Shown: in pieces, positions 8,621-18,068 of the stretch | Position numbering within the stretch: the stretch's first letter is position 1 | Layout of the letters: each line of letters starts with the position of its first letter | DNA from: Bradyrhizobium symbiodeficiens | GTDB taxonomy: Bacteria; Pseudomonadota; Alphaproteobacteria; Rhizobiales; Xanthobacteraceae | Direction: 5' to 3' | NCBI RefSeq assembly: GCF_002266465.3 | Contig: NZ_CP029427.2 | Coordinates: forward strand, 5,954,501 to 6,018,500 | DNA: 64,000 nt | The notes under the pieces: model-generated | Seen by the model: the letters and a program-made list of their open reading frames with translations, nothing else | Told to the model about the DNA's origin: nothing | The model's database searches: none | Program-made: the position numbers and the translations under genes

Positions 8621-9349
8621 ATGCAATCGGCCCTCTATGTGGGATTGTCGGCCCAGGTCGCCCTCGAAAAGCGCCTCCAGACGATCGCCAACAACGTCGC
8701 CAACGTCAACACGGCGGCATTCCGCACCGACGTGGTGAAGTTCGAGACCGTGCTGTCCAAGGCCGGCGCGAACCCGGTCGCGTTCTCCTCGCCCGGCGAC
8801 AACATCATCTCGCGCGAGCAAGGCAACATCACCGAGAGCGGCAATCCGCTCGACGTCGCCGTGGTCGGCCAGGGCTGGATCGCCTTCGCCGGTCCCAACG
8901 GCACGGTCTATACCCGCGACGGCCGGCTCCAGATCGGCGCCAACGGCGATCTTCAGACCGTGAGCGGTTTCCCCGTCGTCGATTCCGGCGGCGCGCAGAT
9001 CACGCTGGACCCGAACGGCGGACCGATCTCCATCGCGCGCAGCGGCGCGATCACCCAGGACAACAACGAGATCGGCACGATCGGCCTGTTCAGCATCCCT
9101 GCTGATGCCAATCTCGAGCGCTACGGCAATTCCGGCGTGACACCGGACCGGCCTGCGAGCGCCATCGCCGATTTCTCCCGCGACGGCTTCAAGCAAGGCT
9201 ATGTCGAGGGCTCCGGCGCCAACCCGATGATGGAATTGACCAAGCTGATCGCGGCCTCGCGTGCCTTCGAGGGCACTAATTCGATGATCGAGGGCACCGA
9301 GAGCTCGCTGCAGAACGCGATCCGGACGCTGGGCGAACCCGGCAAATAG
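8621..9349 (+). CDS. flgF: Flagellar rod protein FlgF
   Basis: FlgF is a proximal rod subunit. The 242-residue protein starts QSALYVGLSAQVALEKRLQT followed by IANNVANVNTAAFR (rod signature), carries the family string NPLDVAVVGQGWIAFAGPNG and ends with ELTKLIAASRAFEGTNSMIE. Length and motifs are complete. It lies between DUF1217 and fliI, the order found in Ensifer meliloti. Confidence 0.94.
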   Translation: MQSALYVGLSAQVALEKRLQTIANNVANVNTAAFRTDVVKFETVLSKAGANPVAFSSPGDNIISREQGNITESGNPLDVAVVGQGWIAFAGPNGTVYTRDGRLQIGANGDLQTVSGFPVVDSGGAQITLDPNGGPISIARSGAITQDNNEIGTIGLFSIPADANLERYGNSGVTPDRPASAIADFSRDGFKQGYVEGSGANPMMELTKLIAASRAFEGTNSMIEGTESSLQNAIRTLGEPGK

Positions 9350-9391
9350 CCTGCGCCCCGCGCGCATTGAGATTGAGGTTGGACGGTTTCC

Positions 9392-10717
9392 TTGAACGCT
9401 CTTCGACAACTCGAGTGGGCACTGCTGGAGCTTCAGCAGAGCACGCCCCTGGCAAGCGTCAGCGGCGCGATCTCCGAGATCGCGCCGACGCATTTCCGTG
9501 TCTCCGGCCTGTCGCGCTTCGTCAGGCTCGGCGAACTCATCGGCGTCAATTCGGGCGGCAAGCCGCAGATCGGCGAGGTGGTGCGAATCGACAGCGAGGG
9601 CATCGTCGCCAAGCCGTTCGACCGCCAGTTCGCCGGCGGACTCGGCTCGGTCGCCTACCGGATGCCGCCCTTGTCCTTTGCGCCGGATCCGAGCTGGAAG
9701 GGTCGCGTCATCAACGCTCTCGGCGCGCCGCTGGATGGATTGGGGCCCCTCACGCCGGGCCCCCAGGCGGTCTCGGCGGAGGCTGAGGCGCCGTCGGCCA
9801 TGAAGCGCGCACGCGTGCACAAGCCGCTGCGCACCGGCGTACGCGTCATCGATTTGTTCGCGCCGATCTGCGCCGGCCAGCGCGTCGGCATCTTTGCCGG
9901 CTCCGGCGTCGGCAAATCGACGCTGCTTGCGATGCTCGCCCGCAGCCAGGGTTTCGACACCGTGGTGCTGGCCCTGGTCGGCGAGCGCGGCCGCGAGGTG
10001 CGCGAGTTCATCGAGGACGTGCTGGGCAACGATCGCCAACGCGCCGTCACCATCGTGTCGACCGGAGACGAAAGCCCGATGATGCGGCGGCTGGCGCCGA
10101 AGACGGCCATGGCGGTCGCGGAATATTTCCGCGGCCGGGGCGAATCGGTCCTGCTCATGGTCGATTCGATCACCCGCTTCGCCCATGCCGCCCGCGAGGT
10201 CGCGCTCGCTGCCGGCGAGCCTGCGGTCGCACGCGGCTACGCGCCGACGGTCTTCACCGATCTGCCGCGCCTCCTGGAGCGCGCCGGGCCCGGCGAGGAA
10301 GGTGCCGGCACCATCACCGGGATCTTCTCCGTGCTGGTCGACGGCGACGACCACAACGAGCCGATCGCCGACACCATCCGCAGCACACTCGATGGGCACA
10401 TCGTGCTCTCCAGGCACATCGCCGACCAGGCGCGCTATCCGGCTGTCGACGTTCTGGCCTCGGTCTCCCGCCTCGCGCATAACGTCTGGGATCCCGAAGA
10501 GCGCGAATTGGTCAGCAAGCTGCGCGCCTTGATCGCCAAATACGAGGACACGCGCGACCTTCGCCTGATGGGCGGCTATCAGCCGGGACGTGATTCGGGC
10601 CTCGACCAGGCGGTCGACATGGTTCCGAGAATCTACGGCGCGATGCGGCAGGACGCTTCGGCGCCCCCGAGCGCCGATCCGTTCCGGGAGCTGCGCGACA
10701 TGCTGAAGGGCGAATAG
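9392..10717 (+). CDS. fliI: Flagellar type III export ATPase FliI
   Basis: FliI is the soluble ATPase that prepares export substrates at the flagellar gate. The 441-residue protein has the F1-ATPase beta-like fold: a P-loop GSGVGKST at 170-177, the string ALVGERGREVREFIED, a Walker B region LLMVDSITRFAHAAREV, and YAPTVFTDLPRLLERAGPGE. The start is taken as TTG 9392 (reading NALRQLEWALLEL), since no ATG precedes the conserved N-terminus. It is the last gene before a 689-base gap. Confidence 0.95.
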   Translation: MNALRQLEWALLELQQSTPLASVSGAISEIAPTHFRVSGLSRFVRLGELIGVNSGGKPQIGEVVRIDSEGIVAKPFDRQFAGGLGSVAYRMPPLSFAPDPSWKGRVINALGAPLDGLGPLTPGPQAVSAEAEAPSAMKRARVHKPLRTGVRVIDLFAPICAGQRVGIFAGSGVGKSTLLAMLARSQGFDTVVLALVGERGREVREFIEDVLGNDRQRAVTIVSTGDESPMMRRLAPKTAMAVAEYFRGRGESVLLMVDSITRFAHAAREVALAAGEPAVARGYAPTVFTDLPRLLERAGPGEEGAGTITGIFSVLVDGDDHNEPIADTIRSTLDGHIVLSRHIADQARYPAVDVLASVSRLAHNVWDPEERELVSKLRALIAKYEDTRDLRLMGGYQPGRDSGLDQAVDMVPRIYGAMRQDASAPPSADPFRELRDMLKGE

Positions 10718-11406
10718 CAGCGCTGCCGCAAGCCACCGCACGGGCGATTTGGCGGGCACCAAGCCAACAACCGGCACGTGCAATTCCTGCGAATTCCCCT
10801 GTCGATTCCGCGGATCCACGCACAAGTTGTGGATGACGCGCCGAACTCATCGTCATCGTGCACAAGCTTCGATCAATCTGCATCGATCATGGACAGCAGG
10901 ATGCTGTGCAATCATGGCGTCGCAGAGTTGAGTGCATGTTGCTTGCCTGACAGCGTATTGCGTTCACCACGATGTGTCCCGAGCAGCGAGATTGTCTTGA
11001 ACTTTACATTCGCCTGCAGCGACATCCGAGCTCCGCGAGCGTCTCTACTTGATTTTGTTGAGAAGCTCATTCATCGTTTCGGCGGAACATAAGAAACGTC
11101 TGCGTGTGACTTGAACTCAGGGGCTCCGGTTGAACTATTCCGATCCATCGTCCGTTGACGACGACAACTCGGGCTCCCGCGCGACGACGACGCTGTTGGC
11201 ATGTCAACGACGCGGTTTCTCACTCCGGAGCACGCGAGCCCCAGCGATCCAGGCGGGACGTGCTGCAATTCCTTCTTTCGAACCAGAGCTCGACACGATT
11301 CGCTCGCCCGACAGCAGCCGTTCGATGTCTTTCGATGGATTCGCAGGCCGGAGCGCAAAGCGGCTCCTGAGCGCCGCAAACGAAGTCCCGGGGGCGGAGT
11401 AGATTC
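10718..11406. other. Intergenic gap with no convincing gene
   Basis: This 689-base stretch separates fliI from the MarR gene. Open frames in it lack ribosome-binding sites and recognisable motifs, and its base composition is more AT-rich than its neighbours around 10780-11060. It probably holds the promoter region for the MarR gene, but I could not name one. Confidence 0.5.
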
Positions 11407-12042
11407 ATGCCATTGGCACGGGAAGCCGTCGAGCTGCTGGTCCAGGCGGCGAGGGCATGGTATTTCGAAGGCAATCAGCATGGATTGCGCGATCGGGAAT
11501 GGATGGCGCTGCGCTTTCTCGGCCGCGCCAACCGATTTTCGCGCACGCCTTCCGCGCTCGCCGGCTTCATCGGCGCCACCAGAGCGACCGCATCGCAGAT
11601 CGTGAAGACGCTGGAGGGCAAGTCCTTTCTGGTGCGCAAGCCGTCGCAAGAGGACAAGCGTTCCGTCGTCCTGCACATCACCGCCCAGGGCGAGAAATGC
11701 CTGAGCCAGCACGACCCTATCAATCACGTGGTCAATGCGGTCACCTCGCTCGGGAACGACGAATGCGTCAGGCTGCGCGATTCGCTCCGCGAGGTTCTCA
11801 ACCACCTCGACGCAGCCCATCAGCGGCTCGACGCCAGCGTCTGCCGCGACTGCATGTTTCTCGCCGAACGCGGCCCGGCTACCTCGAAGGCACGCGCGAG
11901 CGCCGAATTCATGTGCCGGCTGTATCGCGCTCCGATCTCGCTCGAAGAGACCGAACTGCTGTGCACCAGCTTCGAACGCACCCGCGACCGCCCGAAGATC
12001 GAGGAGCATCTCGACCGCGCGCGGGTCGCAAGCCAGGGCTGA
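11407..12042 (+). CDS. MarR-family transcriptional regulator
   Basis: This 211-residue protein has a MarR winged-helix domain at about residues 30-115: LRDREWMALRFLGRANRFSR, the recognition helix area ATRATASQIVKTLEGKSFLV, and the wing RKPSQEDKRSVVLHITAQGE. The C-terminal 90 residues include a CRDC pair and other cysteines (MCRLY, LLCTSF), which could sense redox state or bind metal. The ATG follows GGCGGAG. The downstream reductase-like gene on the same strand is a possible target, but they are 348 bases apart and may be independent. Confidence 0.85.
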   Translation: MPLAREAVELLVQAARAWYFEGNQHGLRDREWMALRFLGRANRFSRTPSALAGFIGATRATASQIVKTLEGKSFLVRKPSQEDKRSVVLHITAQGEKCLSQHDPINHVVNAVTSLGNDECVRLRDSLREVLNHLDAAHQRLDASVCRDCMFLAERGPATSKARASAEFMCRLYRAPISLEETELLCTSFERTRDRPKIEEHLDRARVASQG

Positions 12043-12390
12043 GAGAGCGCCGCGCCCGCAAGACGGTGCCAGGTTCGACGGCGCGACTCTTCAACTCGCA
12101 GACACTTCTTGCCGATCTCGCAGCTAATTTCGGTTAAGTGGAACTTCGGGCGGCTTTGACGGCCCCAAAGCGGGTCTCGTCGGTCGGGCAAGCAGCCCCG
12201 ATGCAGCCAACGGGTCGGCGATTCCGAGCGAGGGGTCCTGATGCCCCCACCCTGCGGCCGGGAACTCGGCACTGCCTTGTATGCATTATCCCAGTTGCCA
12301 TCCCCGCGAACTTCGCCTTACATGCCGACAAACTCGCCCGCGGATGACGGCCGGGCCCAAAAATCACAGACATTGTCAAAGGGACGGAAT
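12043..12390. other. Intergenic gap carrying a short dispersed motif
   Basis: No gene is visible in these 348 bases. Positions 12126-12143 contain AATTTCGGTTAAGTGGAA, nearly identical to a sequence at 27627-27644 in another intergenic region, so it may belong to a dispersed element. The ribosome-binding site GGGACGG of the next gene is at the 3' end. Confidence 0.4.
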
Positions 12391-13455
12391 ATGGCGCGCA
12401 ACATATTGATTCTCGGGGCTTCTTACGGCTCGCTGCTGGGCACGAAGCTGCTGATGGCCGGGCACAATGTGACCCTGGTCTGCCGCGCCAAGACCGCTGA
12501 GCTGATCAATCGCGAAGGTACCGAGGTACGCATCAAGCTGCGTGACGAGGCGGTGCACCGGGCGATCTTCTCGCGCAACCTGCCCGGAAAGCTCGACGCC
12601 GTGACCCCCGCCAATGTCGACCTCTCCCGCTACGATCTGGTCGGCCTTGCGATGCAGGAGCCGCAATATACCAACCACACGGTGCGCATGCTCATGGTGA
12701 AGATCGCCGCGGCGAAGCTGCCGTGCCTGTCGATCATGAACATGCCGCCGCTGCCCTATCTGAAGCGCATCCCGGCGCTCGCCGGCATGGATCTGGAGGA
12801 GGCCTACACCAATGCGCAGGTGTGGGAGCGGTTCGAGCCGGGCCTCGTGACGCTCTGCTCGCCCGACCCGCAGGCCTTCCGTCCGCCGGAAGAAGCCACG
12901 AACGTGCTTCACGTCGGCCTGCCCACCAACTTCAAGGCGTCGGTGTTCGCCGACGAGAAGCACAACAAGCTGCTGCGCGAGCTGGAGGCCGACATCAACG
13001 CCGTGACGCTCGACGGCCACGACGTGCCGGTGAAGCTGAAAGTGTTCGATTCTCTGTTCGTGCCGCTGGCGAAATGGTCGATGCTGCTCACCGGCAACTA
13101 CCGCTGCATCACGCCGCACGAGCCGCAGTCGATCCGCGACGCCGTGCACGGCGACCTGAAGCGCTCGCAGACGATCTACGACCATGTCGATGCCATCGCT
13201 CGCAAGCTCGGCGCCGATCCGCAGGACCAGGTGCCGTTCGCAAAATACGCCAAGGCCGCCGAAAGCCTGCTCAAGCCGTCATCGGCCGCGCGCGCGGTCG
13301 CGGGCGGCGCGCCCTTCATCGAGCGCGTCGACCTCTTGGTGAAGCTGATCTCGCATCAGCTCGGCGCGCCCAACCCCGAGATCGACCGCACCGTCGAGAC
13401 CGTCGATCTCAAGCTGAACGAGAAGATCGTGCAGGGCGGATCCGGCGCGCAGTAG
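12391..13455 (+). CDS. Ketopantoate-reductase-like (PanE/ApbA N-domain) oxidoreductase
   Basis: The 354-residue product begins with a Rossmann nucleotide-binding fold, ARNILILGASYGSLLGTKLL, followed by MAGHNVTLVCRAKTAELINR, as in the NADP-binding half of ketopantoate reductases. The C-terminal half is helical and less conserved (VPLAKWSMLLTGNYRCITP, a lysine-containing ketopantoate-reductase-C-like region). It is longer than classical PanE (about 300), so the substrate may differ; I would not call it panE. The ATG at 12391 has a GGGACGG ribosome-binding site, unlike the ATG at 12241 that opens the longer frame. Confidence 0.75.
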   Translation: MARNILILGASYGSLLGTKLLMAGHNVTLVCRAKTAELINREGTEVRIKLRDEAVHRAIFSRNLPGKLDAVTPANVDLSRYDLVGLAMQEPQYTNHTVRMLMVKIAAAKLPCLSIMNMPPLPYLKRIPALAGMDLEEAYTNAQVWERFEPGLVTLCSPDPQAFRPPEEATNVLHVGLPTNFKASVFADEKHNKLLRELEADINAVTLDGHDVPVKLKVFDSLFVPLAKWSMLLTGNYRCITPHEPQSIRDAVHGDLKRSQTIYDHVDAIARKLGADPQDQVPFAKYAKAAESLLKPSSAARAVAGGAPFIERVDLLVKLISHQLGAPNPEIDRTVETVDLKLNEKIVQGGSGAQ

Positions 13456-14048
13456 CGGCGCGCGTTCCTCCGCGACAGCGGACGTCGTGCATGCCACCCA
13501 CGCCACGGCCGCCGTGACGATCTGAAGCGCGATCAGGGCGAGCCGACGGCAAACGGTTCGAACGGTATCGCGATCGCACGGGTCACCTTGGCCCCACGAA
13601 CGACGCACTGCCGGTTCCGAATGTCACGCGCGAGCAACTCGATGCAAGGTCTCGCTCGATCCACCCATGATCACGCGAACGTGTCGTTTCCGCGCGCGGG
13701 AATGCGTGCAGCGCGAACATCACGTGTGTGTGAAAAACGCCTGCCGCTCATCATATCTTGAGGGCGCATCACGTCGAACTGCGCTCGTTTCGCCGCGATC
13801 TGAGCCAAAACCGTCGCGGCCGCTGCGCGCAATCGGCTTGAACACGATCGCAAAGCGCCGTGCATGATCCTTCATTTGCGCAAACGTTGCATGCGAGCGC
13901 GAAGGGCGCGGCTTCTTGCCTGGCAAGCAGATCGATGAGCAACATAGTTTTTTCTATCAGATGTCTGAGACCTGTTTGCCGCTCCTGTTTCGGCCCGGGT
14001 CGTAATGTTGGCTGACGGAACCGGACCAGAAGACCAAGAACAATAAAA
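13456..14048. other. Intergenic gap with no gene seen
   Basis: These 593 bases between the reductase-like gene and the cysteine-cluster gene contain only short frames with arginine-rich, motif-free translations. The last 100 bases turn AT-richer, as expected of a promoter region for the downstream gene. No terminator with a clear T-run was found after 13455. Confidence 0.45.
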
Positions 14049-14867
14049 ATGGACCAGATGATGCTGAGCGTCGTCCGCGCCATCGAGGCAGGCGCGACGA
14101 CCACGAAGGGCGTGATCGACGCCACCGGACTGTCCCGTCTCAAGATCGAACGTGCGCTGAACGCGCTGGAGAAGCAGAAGCTGCTGGTGCGCGACGGCCG
14201 GGGCTTGCGTGCGACCGGCCTGCCGAAGACGGCACCGCTGCCCCGACAATGCGGATCGTGCAACGCCTGCTGCGATATTTTGGAAGTCGCGGCCATCGAC
14301 AAGCCGGTGAACCAGCTCTGCAAGCATTGGCAGACGGGCACCGGCTGCACCATCTACGACCGCCGCCCCCAGATGTGCCGCTCCTTCGTCTGCGCCTGGC
14401 TGCAGGGGCATCTCGACGACGACTGGTTCCCGGCGAAGTCGGGGATCATCGTCCATTTCAGCCAAGATGCCGTGAACGTCACGGTGGACGACCATTGCCC
14501 CGATCGCTGGCGCGAGGAGCCTTATTTCAGCAAGCTCGCCGAATGGTCGCTGAATGGCATCAGGCGGATCGGAAACCGGGGCTATGCGACCCTGATCGTT
14601 TCCGGCGCCGACCGCTTCCTGCTGCTCGGGCGCACGGTCGTTCCCGAACCGACGCTGTTTGGCACGGCCTTCGTGCCGATGACGGCCGACACGTTCCGGT
14701 TCTGGCGGGCGACGTCGCCGGAACATTTGCAGCGATTGCATGAGCGCATCGCCGAGATCGAGCGGATCAGGCAGGAATTCGGCTCCTGCGTCATCCCGGA
14801 GAACGAGGACGACGATCCGCAAGCCCCCTATCGGCCCGCACTCTTACGGCTATCGAATCACGCCTGA
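14049..14867 (+). CDS. Cysteine-cluster (YkgJ-like) protein with N-terminal winged helix
   Basis: The 272-residue protein combines two parts. Residues 1-60 look like a winged helix (LSVVRAIEAGATTTKGVIDA, LSRLKIERALNALEKQKLLV). Residues about 73-125 carry the cysteine cluster of YkgJ-type proteins: QCGSCNACCDILEV, then GCTIYDRRPQMCRSFVC. Such clusters are thought to bind zinc or iron; the function is unknown. The rest is not recognised. The start is uncertain among ATGs at 14049, 14058 and 14061, since the ribosome-binding site is weak. It is followed 103 bases later by a HerA-like ATPase in the same direction. Confidence 0.75.
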   Translation: MDQMMLSVVRAIEAGATTTKGVIDATGLSRLKIERALNALEKQKLLVRDGRGLRATGLPKTAPLPRQCGSCNACCDILEVAAIDKPVNQLCKHWQTGTGCTIYDRRPQMCRSFVCAWLQGHLDDDWFPAKSGIIVHFSQDAVNVTVDDHCPDRWREEPYFSKLAEWSLNGIRRIGNRGYATLIVSGADRFLLLGRTVVPEPTLFGTAFVPMTADTFRFWRATSPEHLQRLHERIAEIERIRQEFGSCVIPENEDDDPQAPYRPALLRLSNHA

Positions 14868-14970
14868 ACGCCGCCGTGGGCAACGCGGCCCCACCAACGC
14901 CGTGCCGCTCGACGCGCCGCGACGGGATTGATAAGCCCCTGTTCGCGAATGACGGGGACTTGAGTCGGGC

Positions 14971-16482
14971 ATGACGGTTGCGATCGAGATGGGGCAGACC
15001 ACGGCGGGCGCCCCGGCCGCCATGGACCTCGAGGAACTCCTGGCGACCCGCCTCCTCGTGCAGGGCAATTCGGGCTCCGGCAAGTCGCATCTGCTGCGGC
15101 GGCTCCTGGAGCAGAGCGCACCCTGGGTGCAGCAGGCGATCATTGACCCCGAAGGCGATTTCGTCACGCTGGCCGAGCGTTTCGGCCATCTGGTGATCGA
15201 GGCCGAGGATCACACCGAGCGCGGCCTTCAGGTCGCCGGCGAGCGCGCGCGGCTGCATCGCGTCTCCACCGTGCTCAATCTCGAAGGCCTCGACGCCGAA
15301 AACCAGATGCGTCGCGCCGCCGCGTTTCTCGGCGGGATGTTCGAGGTCGATCGCGACCATTGGTATCCGATGCTCGTGGTCGTCGACGAGGCGCAATTGT
15401 TTGCCCCCGCGGTTGCCGGCGAGGTCTCGGACGAAGCGCGCAAGCTGTCGCTCAGTGCCATGACCAACCTGATGTGCCGCGGCCGCAAGCGCGGCCTTGC
15501 CGGCATCATCGCCACTCAGCGGCTGGCGAAGCTCGCCAAGAACGTCGCGGCGGAAGCCTCCAACTTCCTGATGGGCCGCACCTTCCTCGACATCGACATG
15601 GCGCGCGCCGCCGATCTGCTCGGCATGGAGCGGCGGCAGGCCGAATCCTTCCGCGACCTCGAGCGCGGCCAGTTCATGGCGCTGGGACCTGCGCTGTCGC
15701 GCCGCCCGCTGCGTTTGCACATCGGCCCGACCGATACTTCCCCACGCAACTCCACGCCGCGGCTGATGCCGCTGCCTGAAGCGGCCACGGAAGATATGCG
15801 CGCCATGATTCTGGCCGCGCCGCCGCCCGATGCCAGCCGGCCGCAACGACGGCCGGCGCCGGATCTGCTCGAGCAGCTCCGCGCCGCGAAGGCCGCCGCG
15901 CCGGTGATCCAGCCGGAAGTCGACGAGGTGCCGGTTAGCGCCGAGGAGCTCGCCGAGCGGCGCGAACGCGTCGATCGCACCCTTCGTGCCGTGCTCGCCG
16001 CACCCGACGCCGGCTTTCGCGCCGTCGGCGTGCTCTATCAGGAGTTCGTGGTCCGCTGCCGCATCGAGGGACTGGGCTCGGCCGTCCCTGACCTCACCGA
16101 ATTCCGCCGCATGCTGACGCGCGCACGCGCGGGGCTCGGCGCGGAACATGCCGAGGACGACGCCTGGCAGGACGTGTCGCTGCGCGCATCCATTTTGCCA
16201 GACGACATGCAGGGCGTGTTCATGATGATCGCGCGCGCGGCCAAGGAAGGCTGGCCCTGCCCCGGCGATGCCGCGATCGCGCGCGCCTACGGCTCGCATT
16301 CGCTGCGCCGCGCGCAGCGGCTGCTCGGCTACATGGAGGAGCAGGGCCTGATCGTGGTCCAACTCGACGGCGGCGGACGCCGGATCGTGACGCTGGTCGA
16401 GCTGGCCTGGGCCACCGCGCCCGGCGATCCCAATGGCGATGATCTGCCGGCGGAGCCGGTCGCGAGCACGGCCTCGGCGTGA
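14971..16482 (+). CDS. HerA-like / DUF87 ATP-binding protein
   Basis: A 503-residue P-loop ATPase of the HerA/FtsK-related group. The P-loop GNSGSGKS is at residues 32-39, the Walker B segment is MLVVVDEAQLFAP, and LAGIIATQRLAKLAKNVAAE gives the sensor glutamine-arginine region. The conserved aspartate in IIDPEGDFVTL is also typical of HerA-like proteins. The C-terminal 200 residues contain an alanine-rich linker and a likely winged helix (LRRAQRLLGYMEEQGLIVVQ). HerA proteins pump DNA; whether this one acts on DNA is not shown. No NurA nuclease is nearby. It converges with livF, three bases away. Confidence 0.85.
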   Translation: MTVAIEMGQTTAGAPAAMDLEELLATRLLVQGNSGSGKSHLLRRLLEQSAPWVQQAIIDPEGDFVTLAERFGHLVIEAEDHTERGLQVAGERARLHRVSTVLNLEGLDAENQMRRAAAFLGGMFEVDRDHWYPMLVVVDEAQLFAPAVAGEVSDEARKLSLSAMTNLMCRGRKRGLAGIIATQRLAKLAKNVAAEASNFLMGRTFLDIDMARAADLLGMERRQAESFRDLERGQFMALGPALSRRPLRLHIGPTDTSPRNSTPRLMPLPEAATEDMRAMILAAPPPDASRPQRRPAPDLLEQLRAAKAAAPVIQPEVDEVPVSAEELAERRERVDRTLRAVLAAPDAGFRAVGVLYQEFVVRCRIEGLGSAVPDLTEFRRMLTRARAGLGAEHAEDDAWQDVSLRASILPDDMQGVFMMIARAAKEGWPCPGDAAIARAYGSHSLRRAQRLLGYMEEQGLIVVQLDGGGRRIVTLVELAWATAPGDPNGDDLPAEPVASTASA

Positions 16483-16485
16483 ACG

Positions 16486-17226
16486 TTACGCGGCCTCGGC
16501 GCCGCCGAGATACGCGTCGCGGATTCGAGGATCATCCTTCAACGTGCGTGCCGAGCCTGACAGCACGATCTTGCCGGTCTGCAGCACATAGGCTTCATGC
16601 GCGATCTCCAGAGCGAGGCTGGCGTTCTGCTCGACCATGAACACGGAGACGCCCTCCTGGTTGATGGTGCGGATCAGCTCGAGCACGCGGTCGACATAGA
16701 GCGGCGACAGGCCCATGGTCGGCTCGTCCATCACGATCATCCTGGGACGGCTCATCAGCGCCCGCGCCATCGCGACCATCTGCTGCTCGCCGCCCGACAA
16801 CGAGCCCGCGCGCTGCGACAGCCGCTGGCCAAGCTTCGGGAACAGCGTCAGCATCCTGTCGAGATCCTGCATGATCGCCTCGCGGTCGTTGCGCACGAAG
16901 GCGCCCATCAGGATGTTCTCGCGCACACTCATGTCCGCGAACAGCCGCCGCGCCTCCGGCACGGAGGCGATGCCGCGGCGGACGATCTGCGGCGTGGTCA
17001 ATCCGATGAGCGAGGCGCCGTCGAACGTGACATCGCCCGATCGCGGTTTCACCAGACCCAGAATGATCTTCATCGTCGTCGACTTGCCGCTGGCATTGCC
17101 GCCGAGCAGGCAGACGATGTGACCGCGCGCGACCGTGATCGACAGGTCGAAATGCACCTGGGCCTGGCCGTAGAAGGTGTTGACCTCCGACAGCGCCAGC
17201 AGCGGTTCTGGTGTGCTCGCCGTCAT
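16486..17226 (-). CDS. livF: Branched-chain-type ABC transporter ATP-binding protein LivF
   Basis: This 246-residue cytoplasmic ATPase powers uptake through the adjacent permease. It has the Walker A GGNASGKST (unusually N-A-S instead of the common N-G-A-G), the ABC signature LSGGEQQMVAMARALMSRP, and Walker B RMIVMDEPTMGLSPLYV, typical of LivF. The start ATG at 17226 overlaps the livG stop by four bases. The substrate cannot be set from the ATPase; the operon contains oxidoreductases, so it may not be an amino acid. Confidence 0.92.
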   Translation of the reverse strand: MTASTPEPLLALSEVNTFYGQAQVHFDLSITVARGHIVCLLGGNASGKSTTMKIILGLVKPRSGDVTFDGASLIGLTTPQIVRRGIASVPEARRLFADMSVRENILMGAFVRNDREAIMQDLDRMLTLFPKLGQRLSQRAGSLSGGEQQMVAMARALMSRPRMIVMDEPTMGLSPLYVDRVLELIRTINQEGVSVFMVEQNASLALEIAHEAYVLQTGKIVLSGSARTLKDDPRIRDAYLGGAEAA

Positions 17227-18068
17227 GCCGCGCTCTCCTGCTCCGACGCCCCTGACAGCCCATGGCCGAGATAGGCCTCGATCACCTTGGGATCGCCTCG
17301 CACCGCTTCGCCCGGCCCTTCCGCGATCTTCTTGCCTTCGTCCATGACGATGACGCGATCGGACAGGCGCATCACCATCTCCAGCTTGTGCTCGATCAGG
17401 AGGATGGTGAGGCCTTCCGCCTTCAATTCGGCAACGAGGCCCTGCATCTCCGTCGTCTCCGTCGGGTTCATGCCGGCGGTCGGCTCGTCCAGCAGCAGCA
17501 GGCGCGGCTTCAACGCCAGTGCGCGCGCGATCTCGACGCGGCGACGGTTGGCGTAGGACAGGCTGTAGGCCGGCTGGTCGATCCGCGGCAGCAGCCGTTC
17601 GCCGAAGCGGGCGAGGATGACCTTCACCTCCTCGCGCAGCCGCTCCTCCTCGGCCTTGACACTAGCGGGACGCAGCAGCGCCAATCCCAGTTCAAGCAGC
17701 GGGCCGATCACCGGCACCGCCGGCTTCACTGCGCGCAGCCGCGTATGCGCGCCGATGAGGACGTTGTCCATGACGCTGAGATTGCCGAAGACGCGCCCGA
17801 GCTGGAACGTGCGCGCGATGCCTCCGGCCGCGAGCCGTTCCGGCGACAGACCCGTGATGTCCTGGCCTTCGAAGCGAACCTCGCCAGCGTCGGGCCGGTC
17901 CAGCCCGGTGACGAGATTGAACAGCGTCGTCTTGCCGGCGCCATTGGGGCCGATGATGCTGACGAGCTCGCCCTTGGCGAGATCGAGGTCGATGGCGTCG
18001 ACCGCGGTGAGGCCGCCGAAGCGCCGCGTCAGCCCGCGCAGGGACAGCATGGAATTGAGCTGCGCCAT
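17223..18068 (-). CDS. livG: Branched-chain-type ABC transporter ATP-binding protein LivG
   Basis: The 281-residue protein carries Walker A GPNGAGKTT, the LivG-type insertion after the Q-loop (IARTFQLGRVFGNLSVMDNV), the signature-like SLSYANRRRVEIARALALKP (with SYANRR in place of LSGGQ, as common in LivG) and Walker B LLLLDEPTAGMNPTET. The ATG at 18068 overlaps the stop of the permease gene as ATGA. The much longer frame to 18962 is a shadow of the permease gene in another frame. Confidence 0.93.
   Translation of the reverse strand: MAQLNSMLSLRGLTRRFGGLTAVDAIDLDLAKGELVSIIGPNGAGKTTLFNLVTGLDRPDAGEVRFEGQDITGLSPERLAAGGIARTFQLGRVFGNLSVMDNVLIGAHTRLRAVKPAVPVIGPLLELGLALLRPASVKAEEERLREEVKVILARFGERLLPRIDQPAYSLSYANRRRVEIARALALKPRLLLLDEPTAGMNPTETTEMQGLVAELKAEGLTILLIEHKLEMVMRLSDRVIVMDEGKKIAEGPGEAVRGDPKVIEAYLGHGLSGASEQESAA

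Noticed and set aside
7835..10825. Minus-strand frame of 996 codons
   Set aside because: Antisense shadow of DUF1217, flgF and fliI, whose plus-strand products match known families; the translation is Arg/Asp/Gly-rich as usual for high-GC shadows.
12241..12390. N-terminal extension of the ketopantoate-reductase-like protein
   Set aside because: The Rossmann fold begins right after the ATG at 12391, which has the ribosome-binding site; the extension has no motif.
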